A stretch of 43,649 nucleotides of DNA, taken from Chloroflexota bacterium. GTDB lineage: Bacteria; Chloroflexota; Dehalococcoidia; SM23-28-2; RBG-16-64-32. Below are positions 32,394-39,701 of this stretch, one piece after another (position 1 is the stretch's first letter; each line of letters starts with the position of its first letter). Where the stretch lies: NCBI GenBank assembly GCA_022574655.1, contig JACZRQ010000008.1, forward strand, positions 1-43,649, written 5' to 3'. The position numbers and the translations under genes were made by a program. Below the pieces are notes generated by a model, which was not told the DNA's origin, did no database searches, and worked only from the letters and a program-made list of their open reading frames with translations.

Positions 32394-33332
32394 ATGAGAT
32401 TCGACTCGATCCTCGATACGATCGGCGACACGCCGCTGGTGAAGCTTGGGCGCTTGAGTCCTAAGCCGAGCGTGAACGTCTACGCGAAGCTGGAGGGTGC
32501 GAACCCGACGGGCAGCGTTAAGGACCGCATCGCGCTGCGCATGATCGAAGCGGCAGAGAAAAGCGGTGACCTTACGCATGAGCACACGATCCTGGAGCCG
32601 ACGAGCGGTAACACGGGCATCAGCCTGGCGATGGTGGCGCGCGCGAAGGGTTATAAGCTGGTGTGTGTTCTTCCGGACAACGTGACGTCGGAACGAGAAG
32701 CGTTATTGCGGGCGTTTGGCGCGGATGTTATCTACGCCAAGAACGCTCACAGCACGAACGACGCGATCTACCGGGCGCAGGAGATAGTGGCGGAGGCGCC
32801 GAAGCTCTACTACATGCCGTATCAGTACGGGAATGAGAGCAATCCACTGGCCCACTACGAAACGACGGGCCCAGAGATACTCAGGGACGTTCCTGAGGTC
32901 GATGTCTTTGTGGCTGGCCTCGGCACCGGCGGCACGCTAACGGGCGTCGGGCGGTTTCTCAAGGAGAAGCGGCCGGACGTGAAGATCGTTGCGTCGGTGC
33001 CCCACCCGGGCGACCTCGTGCAGGGCTTGAGAGCGCTTGAAGATGGTTTCATCCCGCCGGTCCTCGACGAGTCAGTTCTTGACGGGCGCATCGTGGTCGA
33101 CTCGATCACGTCGTTTGCGATGACGAAGGAGCTAATGGAGAAAGAGTCGATCTTCGCCGGCATCTCGTCGGGGGCAGCGTTGAAGGTAGCGCTCAGAACC
33201 GCCGAGGGACTCGACGAAGGGAACGTTGTGGTGCTGCTCGCGGATGGCGGGTGGAAGTACCTGTCGACGGAACTCTGGTCGAAGGATTACGGTGAGATTG
33301 AAGAACGCGTGGAGGGCAAGATTTGGTGGTGA
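32394..33332 (+). CDS. cysM: CysM-type cysteine synthase, probably O-phosphoserine/CysO-dependent
   Basis: A 312-residue fold-type II PLP enzyme. The PLP lysine lies in NPTGSVKDR, with PTSGNTGIS and GTGGTLTG loops. The C-terminal part follows Mycobacterium tuberculosis CysM closely: GLRALEDGFIPP places an arginine where Arg220 binds O-phosphoserine, and the end GWKYLST...EGKIWW matches the mycobacterial tail that closes the active site. This supports use of O-phosphoserine with a carrier thiocarboxylate. I chose the ATG at 32394 because similarity begins there; the longer frame from 32334 overlaps the carrier gene. The carrier gene sits directly upstream and a Mec-like protease downstream. 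Confidence 0.92.
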   Translation: MRFDSILDTIGDTPLVKLGRLSPKPSVNVYAKLEGANPTGSVKDRIALRMIEAAEKSGDLTHEHTILEPTSGNTGISLAMVARAKGYKLVCVLPDNVTSEREALLRAFGADVIYAKNAHSTNDAIYRAQEIVAEAPKLYYMPYQYGNESNPLAHYETTGPEILRDVPEVDVFVAGLGTGGTLTGVGRFLKEKRPDVKIVASVPHPGDLVQGLRALEDGFIPPVLDESVLDGRIVVDSITSFAMTKELMEKESIFAGISSGAALKVALRTAEGLDEGNVVVLLADGGWKYLSTELWSKDYGEIEERVEGKIWW

Positions 33333-33348
33333 TGGGAGCAATGCCGTC

Positions 33349-33717
33349 GTGATAGGCCGTGTGCTGATGTACGTGGTCATCGTGGTGCTGGGCATCTTCG
33401 TTCTCACCGCGACGTTTCTAGTCGACAGCGGAGGCGACTCGACAGCTACGATCGGCGAGATCACGGTGGCTGATCTGTTGTTGACCCCTGAGAAGTACGA
33501 GGACAGGGAGATCAGCACCCGCGGACTCCTGACCGTTGACGAGGAATCCGAGCAGTTTTTCGTTGGCGGTGATCAACTGCAAATCAGGATCACATTCGAG
33601 CCCGGCGGAATCGACGAATTCATCGATCAGGACGTGCGTGTCATAGGGCGGCTGGACTTTGACTCAGAGGGTGTATTCATCGACGCGGACCTCGTCAGGC
33701 CTACCGACGTGAATTAG
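33349..33717 (+). CDS. Single-span membrane protein with OB-fold-like (CcmE-like) domain
   Basis: A protein of about 122 residues with one N-terminal hydrophobic anchor (VLMYVVIVVLGIFVLTATFLV). An outside beta-rich domain follows (ISTRGLLTVDEESEQFFVGG, DQDVRVIGRLDFDSEGVFIDADLV) resembling the OB fold of CcmE or tRNA-anticodon-like binding domains. The CcmE haem-binding histidine motif is not visible. The GTG at 33349 follows GGGAG, and ATG 33367 is a possible alternative. It sits between cysM and the JAMM gene, so it may be co-transcribed, but a sulfur role is not evident. Confidence 0.6.
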   Translation: MIGRVLMYVVIVVLGIFVLTATFLVDSGGDSTATIGEITVADLLLTPEKYEDREISTRGLLTVDEESEQFFVGGDQLQIRITFEPGGIDEFIDQDVRVIGRLDFDSEGVFIDADLVRPTDVN

Positions 33718-33728
33718 GGATCACAATT

Positions 33729-34124
33729 GTGAAGCTTGAGCAGAAGTTCATGGACGAGATGATCGCTCACGCGAAGGAGGACGCCCCGATCGAGTGCTGC
33801 GGCATCATCGCCGGCGAAGATGGGCGGGCGGTGAAGCTGTTTCGGGCACGCAACTCGGAAGCGAGCCCGTACCGCTACAGCGTGGACTCAGACGACCTGT
33901 TTCGTATCTATCGGGAAGCGGAGGACAACGAGTGGAGCTTCCTGGCGATCTACCACTCGCACACCGCGAGTGAGGCCTACCCCTCGCCAACGGACATTCG
34001 CCTGGCGTTTTGGCCCGAGTCGTACTACGTCTTGGTTTCACTCGAGGACGCGGAGAACCCGGTGGTCCGGGCGTTTCGCATCCTGGACGGCGAAGTCAAC
34101 GAAGAAGAGATTGAGGCCGGCTAG
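33729..34124 (+). CDS. mec: JAMM/M67 metallopeptidase, Mec-like
   Basis: A 131-residue JAB1/MPN zinc metalloprotease with a complete JAMM site: Glu22 (PIECCG), then His76-x-His78-x7-Ser86-x2-Asp89 (HSHTASEAYPSPTD). Mycobacterial Mec releases cysteine from the CysO-cysteine adduct; QbsD and HcyD trim carrier tails. Here all three carriers suggest work: a GG-Thr-Ala tail to trim, an internal GG to cut in the E1 fusion, and possible release of cysteine from the carrier. GTG start with AGGGATC upstream. It closes the sulfur island. Confidence 0.93.
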   Translation: MKLEQKFMDEMIAHAKEDAPIECCGIIAGEDGRAVKLFRARNSEASPYRYSVDSDDLFRIYREAEDNEWSFLAIYHSHTASEAYPSPTDIRLAFWPESYYVLVSLEDAENPVVRAFRILDGEVNEEEIEAG

Positions 34125-34138
34125 AAGACCGGCCTCAA
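34111..34138. terminator. Hairpin spanning the mec stop codon, between convergent genes
   Basis: TTGAGGCCGG (34111-34120), loop CTAGAAGA containing the TAG stop, and CCGGCCTCAA (34129-34138) form a perfect 10-bp stem. It lies between the convergent mec and Yip1-like genes. T-rich sequence follows on the minus strand only (AATCTCTTCTTC), so it may serve as a bidirectional or minus-strand terminator. Confidence 0.5.
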
Positions 34139-34168
34139 ATCCGACGGGGTTCAGAGAGAGTTGGTTGG

Positions 34169-34819
34169 CTATTCAGTATCGAAGATATCTTCGAGGTTGA
34201 AATCGATGCTGCTAATGCTAAAGAAATCCTCGAATGCATCCTCGGAGATCTCAAATACGAACACTCCGGGTGCGAACGCATCGCTTGGACTTGTGAGAAG
34301 CGGCAGGATCATCGCCCAGACGGCGAACGCCGCCAGAACTGAAATCAGCACTCGTAACGGTTTGATGTTCGGGAAGGCGGCGCGGATGCCAAAGATGGTG
34401 TAGAAGAACATGAGCGCGACCGCGAGCATGCCGAAGGCGAAGCCGAGCCCTGGGATGAAGACGAGGAACGACAGCGCGAATGGGATGTGGCCGATGGCCA
34501 TAACGCGCGCCAAGGCGTCGGGCGCCACGTCCTCTTTGTAGATCTGAGTCAGTACGACGTAGCCGATCGCGATGCCAGCGAGCATGAGCAGAATCAGGAA
34601 GATGCTACCCAGGATCGTGGCCTCGACGAAGATATCGCCGGTGCTATCGAGAATGATCGCCGCCCACAAGAACGACCCGATACCGCCGAGGAAGACCGCG
34701 ATCGCGGCCGCGGCTAGAGCCATAGGCGTGAAGGCCACGTCGTCTCGCGCCTCCTCGAACGCGGTCGGGTCCAGCATCAGAGCTCGTCTGAGCCGGGCGA
34801 TTACTTGATCGATTGCCAT
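34169..34819 (-). CDS. Yip1-family membrane protein
   Basis: A 216-residue protein with a short cytoplasmic N-terminus and five hydrophobic segments (about residues 31-55, 57-78, 81-107, 125-158 and 170-190), the layout of Yip1/YIPF domains. GGAGG lies just before the ATG on the minus strand (34829-34833). Bacterial members have no firmly established function; membrane-trafficking or transport accessory roles are guesses. It is convergent with the sulfur island and divergent from the GatC-like gene, so it is probably transcribed alone. Confidence 0.8.
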   Translation of the reverse strand: MAIDQVIARLRRALMLDPTAFEEARDDVAFTPMALAAAAIAVFLGGIGSFLWAAIILDSTGDIFVEATILGSIFLILLMLAGIAIGYVVLTQIYKEDVAPDALARVMAIGHIPFALSFLVFIPGLGFAFGMLAVALMFFYTIFGIRAAFPNIKPLRVLISVLAAFAVWAMILPLLTSPSDAFAPGVFVFEISEDAFEDFFSISSIDFNLEDIFDTE

Positions 34820-34979
34820 TAGATAGCCTCCTTAATGAGTCCTCTGCCGAAAGTAGTGCTTCCGGTCCGGGCTGTCAAGGTTTTCCGTAACACGCGTATT
34901 CGTTTGCTCAATAATCCAGATACTCTTGACCGCTGTCGTTGCTTGGCCCATCCTTCCACCTACCGAGAGGAACGAACTT

Positions 34980-35168
34980 GTGAACGACAAGTCAGACGAC
35001 GTGAGGCAGATGGCCCGGCGAGCCGGTGTCGAGTTGACGGCTGAGCGCGCGGAAGGGCTCATCGGGTCGATTCGAAACCTCGATCAGGTCGCGGGCGCGC
35101 TCGCGGCGATCGACTACGGTGAAGTTGAGCCTGCGCCGCGATTCAAGGCGCCGAGGCCCGACGGGTAG
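34980..35168 (+). CDS. GatC/AtzG-like small amidase subunit
   Basis: A 62-residue protein related to the GatC family: two helices (DDVRQMARRAGVELTAERAEGL and LDQVAGALAAIDYG) followed by an extended tail (EVEPAPRFKAP) like the segment with which GatC or AtzG wraps around the amidase. It is shorter than true GatC (about 95 residues) and similar to AtzG (about 68). GTG start with GAGAGG upstream. Its stop overlaps the amidase start by one base, so they are made together. No gatB is adjacent, which argues against tRNA amidation. Confidence 0.72.
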   Translation: MNDKSDDVRQMARRAGVELTAERAEGLIGSIRNLDQVAGALAAIDYGEVEPAPRFKAPRPDG

Positions 35169-36559
35169 TGGTTGACCTCACGCAGCAGTCGCTCGCCGAG
35201 GTCGCGTGTCTGATCGAATCACGGGAGGCGTCACCAGTCGATGTTACGGAGGCGTGTCTCGATCGGATATCTCGTACCGAGGAGACGCTGAACTCCTTCA
35301 TCACGGTGATGGCCGACGAGGCCGGGCGCGATGCGGCAACGGCCGCCAAGGAGATCGCCTCCGGCAACTACCGCGGCCCGCTGCATGGTGTTCCGGTCGG
35401 GCTAAAGGACCTGGTGGCGGTTTCCGGGGTTCGGATGACCGCTGGGTCGAAGATCATGGCGGACCACATCGCTGACGAAGATGCGGAGATCGCGCGGCGG
35501 TTCAGGGCTGCGGGCGCGGTCATCATGGGCAAGCTGAACATGCACGAGTTCGCGTACGGCGCAACCGGGATTAATCCTCACTACGGTTCGGCCCGCAACC
35601 CCTGGAGTGTCAAACAGATCACCGGCGGCTCGAGCTCCGGCTCGGGAAGTGCCGTCGCGGCTGGCCAGTGCTTCGCCGCCATCGGAACCGATACGGGCGG
35701 TTCGATCCGCATTCCGGCTTCGCTCTGTGGCGTCGTCGGCGTCAAGCCTACGTTTGGGCTCGTCAGCCGGCGGGGGATCGTCCCGCTAAGTTGGTCGCTC
35801 GATCACGTTGGGCCGCTGACCCGTACCGTCGAGGACGCGGCGATCGTGCTTCAGGTGATCGCGGGGCACGATCCACTGGATGATTCGAGCGCGAACGAGC
35901 CGGTGCCGGATTACCGCGCTGGTCTGCGAGACGGTGTGCGTGGCCTTCGGGTTGGAGTGCCGGAAGGCTTCTTCTTCGACGGATTGGAGGACGAAGTCGA
36001 AGTGGCAGTTCGCGCGGCGATCGAGACGTTGAAGGCGGAGGGGGCGGCGGTGTCCTCGATCTCGCTGCCGCGGATCGACGAGATACCGAACGCAGTGACG
36101 GCGATCATGCTCCCGGAGGCGCTCGCGTATCACCAGAAGTGGCTGAACGAACGTCCAGACGACTACGGTGAATCGGTCCGCTTCCGGCTCGAGCTGGCGG
36201 CGACGATCCCCGCCGTCACCTACGTCCAGGCGCAACGCTTCCGCGAAATAGTCGTTCGCGAGTGGCGGGAGCAAGTCTTCTCGCAGGTCGATGTTCTCGC
36301 TTGCCCGACGACGGCCGTTAGCGCGCCAGCGATCGATCAGAGCGAATTGAGCACGACGTTCAACCTGATTCGGTTGACGAACCCGCTGAACTTGCTCGGT
36401 ACTCCCTGCGTTTCGCTGCCGTGCGGGTTTACCAAGGCGGGATTGCCCATCGGCTTGCAGCTGGTCGGGCGCTGGTTCGACGAAGCGACCGTGCTTCGAG
36501 CGGCGTTCGCGTACGAGCAGGCGACTGACTGGCACAAGCGTCGCCCCGCCCTCGACTAG
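35168..36559 (+). CDS. Amidase-signature hydrolase (AtzE/GatA-like)
   Basis: A 463-residue amidase-signature enzyme. The catalytic triad of Lys (GLKDL, about residue 80), cis-Ser (GGSSSGSGS) and nucleophile Ser (GTDTGGSIRIP) is intact. It is paired with a small GatC-like subunit, as in 1-carboxybiuret hydrolase AtzE-AtzG, but the substrate here is unknown. A role as GatA of Glu-tRNA(Gln) amidotransferase is less likely, because no gatB is next to it and the partner is unusually short. The start is a GTG overlapping the previous stop by one base. Confidence 0.88.
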   Translation: MVDLTQQSLAEVACLIESREASPVDVTEACLDRISRTEETLNSFITVMADEAGRDAATAAKEIASGNYRGPLHGVPVGLKDLVAVSGVRMTAGSKIMADHIADEDAEIARRFRAAGAVIMGKLNMHEFAYGATGINPHYGSARNPWSVKQITGGSSSGSGSAVAAGQCFAAIGTDTGGSIRIPASLCGVVGVKPTFGLVSRRGIVPLSWSLDHVGPLTRTVEDAAIVLQVIAGHDPLDDSSANEPVPDYRAGLRDGVRGLRVGVPEGFFFDGLEDEVEVAVRAAIETLKAEGAAVSSISLPRIDEIPNAVTAIMLPEALAYHQKWLNERPDDYGESVRFRLELAATIPAVTYVQAQRFREIVVREWREQVFSQVDVLACPTTAVSAPAIDQSELSTTFNLIRLTNPLNLLGTPCVSLPCGFTKAGLPIGLQLVGRWFDEATVLRAAFAYEQATDWHKRRPALD

Positions 36560-36603
36560 CCGCCCGCTTAGACATCTTTCCCCGGTGATACGCTAGAAGC
36601 GCT

Positions 36604-38181
36604 GTGTTCTACGCGGAAGGTGTCCACAAGTCGTACGGCGGCCTCGATGTGCTTGAGGACGTCGAATTCGTCATCGGCGATGGCGAACGTGTGGGTCTCG
36701 TGGGGCCGAACGGCGCCGGGAAGACGACGCTGTTGCGGCTGCTCGCCGGTGAAGACGAGGCGGAGGGCAAGGCCGGTCATCGCGGGGGCAGCCTCGGCTA
36801 TCTACGTCAGGAAGCTGGACTCGATCCCGATAATACGATCTCTGAGGAGCTGTGGCTGGCGTTTCCGGAGGCGAGCGCCACGGACCGTCGTCTCCATGAG
36901 ATCGCCGGGATGTTGGAGCGAGGCGAAGGCGACGTCGACGCGCTGATTGAGGAGCAGGGACATCTCTTCGAGGAGTTCGACCGGCTCGATGGCTACCGGG
37001 TCGATAAGAGGATCGGCAAGGTGCTGAACGGGCTGGGGTTCCAGGCCGACGATCGGCTGCGCCCCTGTGGGGAGTTCAGCGGGGGCTGGCAGATGCGGAT
37101 CGCACTCGCCAAGGTGCTCGTGCATCGGCCCGATAATCTGCTGCTCGACGAGCCGACCAACCACCTTGATGCGGCCACCCGCGACTGGCTGGCCGATGAT
37201 CTGAACTCCTATCGAGGGACCGTGGTCATCGTCACCCACGAAGGCGAGTTCCTGGACCGGGTGGTGACGCGGATCTTCGAGCTGCGTGAGCGCGGGATCG
37301 AGGTCTACAGCGGGAACTACAGCGATTACCAGCGGCAGAAGGCGGCGCGGCTTCAGCAGCAGGACCGGGCGGCGGCAAGGCAGGAGCGGGAGCTGGCACG
37401 TCAGCAACGGTTCATCGATCGGTTCCGGGCGAAAGCGAGCAAGGCGACAGCGGTGAAGAGCCGGGAGAAGGCGGTCGCGAAGATCGAGCGTATCGAGAGG
37501 ACGAAGAAGGAGGGCGAGGTGCACATCTCGCTCGCCGCGCAGGGGCGCACGGAGAACGATGTGCTTTTGATGTCGAACGTTAGCCACGCGTACGACGACC
37601 ACGTTGTGCTGGTCGACGTCGACCTGCATATCGAGCGCGGGCAGAAGGTGGTGTTCATCGGGCCGAACGGCAGCGGAAAGTCGACGTTGTTGAAGATCGC
37701 GGCTGGGTTCCTGGAGCCGACCGAGGGCAGCGTGGATTGGGCGGAGCGGGCGCGGCCGGGCTACTACGATCAGCACCAGGACGAGGCGCTCGATCCGCGG
37801 AAGCAGGTGATCGAGGAGGTCCGGGAGGTGGCGCCGAATGCGCCAGAGGCGCAGCTGCGGACGATTCTGGGGCAGTTCCTGTTCCGGGGCGATGACGTCT
37901 ACAAGACGGTCGACACGCTGTCGGGCGGCGAGCGCAGCCGGGTGGCGCTGGCGAAGCTGACGCTGCAGCCGACGAACGTGCTGATCCTCGACGAGCCGAC
38001 GAACCACCTGGACCGGACGACGCGCCGGAAGCTGCTCGAGGTGCTGGAGAAGTACGAGGGCACGATCCTCTGCGCGGCCCACGATCCCGGCATCCTGGAG
38101 CGGGTGGCGACGCGGGTGTACGAAGTGGATGAGCTGTCGGTGCGGGAGCTGATCGAGCACCGGCGGGACGGGCCCCGATAG
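36604..38181 (+). CDS. ABC-F family ATPase (ribosome-associated, Uup/EttA-like)
   Basis: A 525-residue soluble protein with two ABC cassettes and no membrane segments. The first cassette has GPNGAGKTTLL, FSGGWQMR and LLLDEPTNHLD. The second has GPNGSGKSTLL, LSGGERSR and LILDEPTNHLD. The interdomain linker (about residues 240-300) is rich in Arg, Lys and Gln, the P-site tRNA interaction motif region of ABC-F proteins. Such proteins resolve stalled ribosomes or protect against ribosome-targeting antibiotics; the subfamily cannot be set by eye. GTG start, with no strong ribosome binding site. Confidence 0.92.
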   Translation: MFYAEGVHKSYGGLDVLEDVEFVIGDGERVGLVGPNGAGKTTLLRLLAGEDEAEGKAGHRGGSLGYLRQEAGLDPDNTISEELWLAFPEASATDRRLHEIAGMLERGEGDVDALIEEQGHLFEEFDRLDGYRVDKRIGKVLNGLGFQADDRLRPCGEFSGGWQMRIALAKVLVHRPDNLLLDEPTNHLDAATRDWLADDLNSYRGTVVIVTHEGEFLDRVVTRIFELRERGIEVYSGNYSDYQRQKAARLQQQDRAAARQERELARQQRFIDRFRAKASKATAVKSREKAVAKIERIERTKKEGEVHISLAAQGRTENDVLLMSNVSHAYDDHVVLVDVDLHIERGQKVVFIGPNGSGKSTLLKIAAGFLEPTEGSVDWAERARPGYYDQHQDEALDPRKQVIEEVREVAPNAPEAQLRTILGQFLFRGDDVYKTVDTLSGGERSRVALAKLTLQPTNVLILDEPTNHLDRTTRRKLLEVLEKYEGTILCAAHDPGILERVATRVYEVDELSVRELIEHRRDGPR

Positions 38182-38190
38182 GATCGGGGT

Positions 38191-38254
38191 AGTGGATAGT
38201 GGTTAGTGGACAGTGGTTAGTGGGGCAGTGGTTAGTGGTTAGTGGCTAGTGGGC
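38191..38254. repeat. AGTGGTT-type short tandem repeat block
   Basis: Imperfect repeats of a 7-8 base unit (AGTGGTT, AGTGGAC, AGTGGCT) run for about 64 bases behind the ABC-F gene. Similar 20-base sequences, GGGCCCCGATAGGATCGGGG before and GGGGCCCGATCGGATCGGGG after (about 38170 and 38275), flank the block. No coding or promoter role is apparent. About 70 further bases without features precede the next gene. Confidence 0.75.
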
Positions 38255-38327
38255 AGGAGAGGGGAGAGCGCGGCGGGGCCCGATCGGATCGGGGCAAGAC
38301 GCTCGATCAAGCTGTAACGACGGGTAA

Positions 38328-38906
38328 TCAAGGGGTTTTTCGTATCTGATTCTTGATCGGGCGCGGGCGGTTGGGTTGGGATCTTGATTGGGCGGTGGAT
38401 TTATCCAGTTTTTCGAGGACGGCTTGTGCCTGAGCGGGGGTTACTTCGGCGGCGCCTTCCTTGATTGCGTGCCATGCATCAACAGGGACGGTGACGTCCA
38501 ATCGACCGCCGGAGATCTTGTTGGCGCGCTGGAAGAGGGAGGCGATGAGGGCGGCGGCGACCTGCTGGGCTTTGCGGTGCTTGAGCTCGTGCTTCTTGCC
38601 CATGGCGAGGAGGGCGGCGCGGACAGTGGGGTCCTGGGCGAGGAGGGCGCCGATGGCGGCGAACTGGCGCGAGCGGAGGCCGTGCTTGAGGCCATTGAGG
38701 TTGCCTTTGGGCGCGCCGGCGCCGGGGCGTCGGCCGCCGTGTTTGCCTTTTGGTTTGGGGCTGGATTGAGGAGCGTCTTGAGGCCCCTCGGCTTGGCTCG
38801 GGACAGGCTCCTCGGCTTGGCTCGGCACAGGCCCCTCGGCTTGGCTCGGGACAGGCTCCTCGGCTTGGCTCGGCACAGGCCCCTCGGCTTGGCTCGGGAC
38901 AGGCAT
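38328..38906 (-). CDS. Phage/terminase-small-subunit-like protein with repeat-derived N-terminus
   Basis: A 192-residue protein. The core begins KGKHGGRRPGAGAPKGNLNGLKHG, a basic motif common in small phage-derived or terminase-small-subunit-like proteins. An Ala-rich helical region follows (residues about 80-165) and a basic tail. Residues 2-41 are five 8-residue repeats alternating VPSQAEGP and VPSQAEEP, encoded by the 24-bp DNA repeat at 38784-38903. The start ATG (38906) sits immediately before the repeats, so the real or ancestral start may lie behind them. No phage genes surround it, and its function is unknown. Confidence 0.6.
   Translation of the reverse strand: MPVPSQAEGPVPSQAEEPVPSQAEGPVPSQAEEPVPSQAEGPQDAPQSSPKPKGKHGGRRPGAGAPKGNLNGLKHGLRSRQFAAIGALLAQDPTVRAALLAMGKKHELKHRKAQQVAAALIASLFQRANKISGGRLDVTVPVDAWHAIKEGAAEVTPAQAQAVLEKLDKSTAQSRSQPNRPRPIKNQIRKTP
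38784..38903. repeat. Five 24-bp tandem repeats in A-B-A-B-A order
   Basis: Units at 38784, 38808, 38832, 38856 and 38880, each CNCCTCGGCTTGGCTCGGNACAGG. Units 1, 3 and 5 are identical (CCCC start, GGGACAGG end), and units 2 and 4 are identical (CTCC start, GGCACAGG end), so the effective unit is 48 bp. On the minus strand another frame reads CPEPSRGACAEPSRGA, the type of dispersed repeat often seen in Chloroflexota and metagenomic genomes. Confidence 0.92.
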
Positions 38907-39139
38907 GGGCGGGGTCCTTTCGGTGGTGGGGGCATGGGGGCCGGGTCAGGGGGTCACCGTTAGGGTAGCAGTTGTGGGTGGGAGGTCGAAGGGGGAAGTG
39001 GCAGGGGGACTGTCCCACCGTTTGGAGTAGGGACAACAATAAGTGTGGTTAGTGTCATCTGCGCGAGGGGTGACGCACGGCGACCGGCAACTAGGCCTAA
39101 GAGCATGCCTTAATCCGCTGACTTGACAACTACGTCAGG

Positions 39140-39529
39140 CGATATAGTGCGGGACGCTTCGAAGCCGGAATACAGTGTCATATTCAGGTCGCGCATGCAG
39201 GCCCCATCACCGGCTGACGAATCGCAAGGCGTACTTTTGGGACTACTGGGGAACGCATGTCTCCCGTTGGCCGGTACGATCTTCCAGAAGTCCACCACGC
39301 CACTGAAGTCTTGGTTCTACGCGATGTACCTGATAGGCTCTATGCGCTGCGGCATATCCGCCAAGCAACTAGAGCGCGAGCCCGGCGTTACTTATAAGAC
39401 GGCATGGCTTCTACCATTCCGGAAGCTCGAAGCACCTACAGTCACATCAACGAGTGCGCTTTCAGGTACAATCACCGCAAAGATGAATCCCCGTTGTACG
39501 CTCTTATCAACGCGCAGCAAAGAAGGTGA
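39140..39529 (+). pseudogene. Internally deleted IS1595-family transposase
   Basis: The frame from about 39255 reads GTIFQKSTTPLKSWFYAMYL and then ISAKQLEREPGVTYKTAW, the characteristic N-terminal region of IS1595-type transposases. Around 39415-39435 the reading moves by one frame to SHINECAFRYNHRKDESPLYAL, ending at TGA 39527, which is the C-terminal end of the same family. The central part with the DDE-type catalytic residues is missing, about 170 residues by family length, so the element cannot move by itself. The long open frame 39123-39689 is not a real gene. I could not define the terminal inverted repeats. Confidence 0.75.
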
Positions 39530-39573
39530 GGCACGGACGTTACGGTCGTTACGCACCAATAGGCTAACGAGAA

Positions 39574-39595
39574 AGACCGCCTTGCAGGGCGGTCT
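39574..39595. terminator. Hairpin behind the transposase remnant
   Basis: AGACCGCC (39574-39581), loop TTGCAG, GGCGGTCT (39588-39595). On the minus strand the stem is followed by TTTCTCGTT, so it would work best as a minus-strand terminator. It may instead be part of the old element's end. Confidence 0.4.
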
Positions 39596-39701
39596 CAACC
39601 GTGGCCTCTTTATGAGCCGATCTGGTCTCAGTTTCAGCACTTTAAGGCTAGACCGGTCGCTTGTGCTCGTGAAGCGACTGGTGGCATAAGGAGCGCTGAA
39701 G

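Noticed and set aside
35168-36559. GatA of the tRNA amidotransferase
   Set aside because: No gatB adjacent and the paired small subunit is much shorter than GatC; kept as AtzE/GatA-like.
36802-38160. Long minus-strand open frame of 452 codons
   Set aside because: It is the antisense shadow of the ABC-F gene, whose motifs are complete; high GC keeps the opposite frame open.
38784-38903. CRISPR-like array
   Set aside because: Repeats are directly adjacent 24-bp units without spacers and are translated as part of a protein; no cas genes are present.
38388-38963. Plus-strand gene opposite the repeat-bearing gene
   Set aside because: Gly/Leu/Arg-rich shadow frame; the minus strand carries the recognisable GGRRPGAGAPKGN motif.
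39123-39689. Single intact gene of 188 codons
   Set aside because: Only about 60 residues match a transposase N-terminus; the rest is out-of-frame reading of the transposase C-terminus and non-coding sequence.
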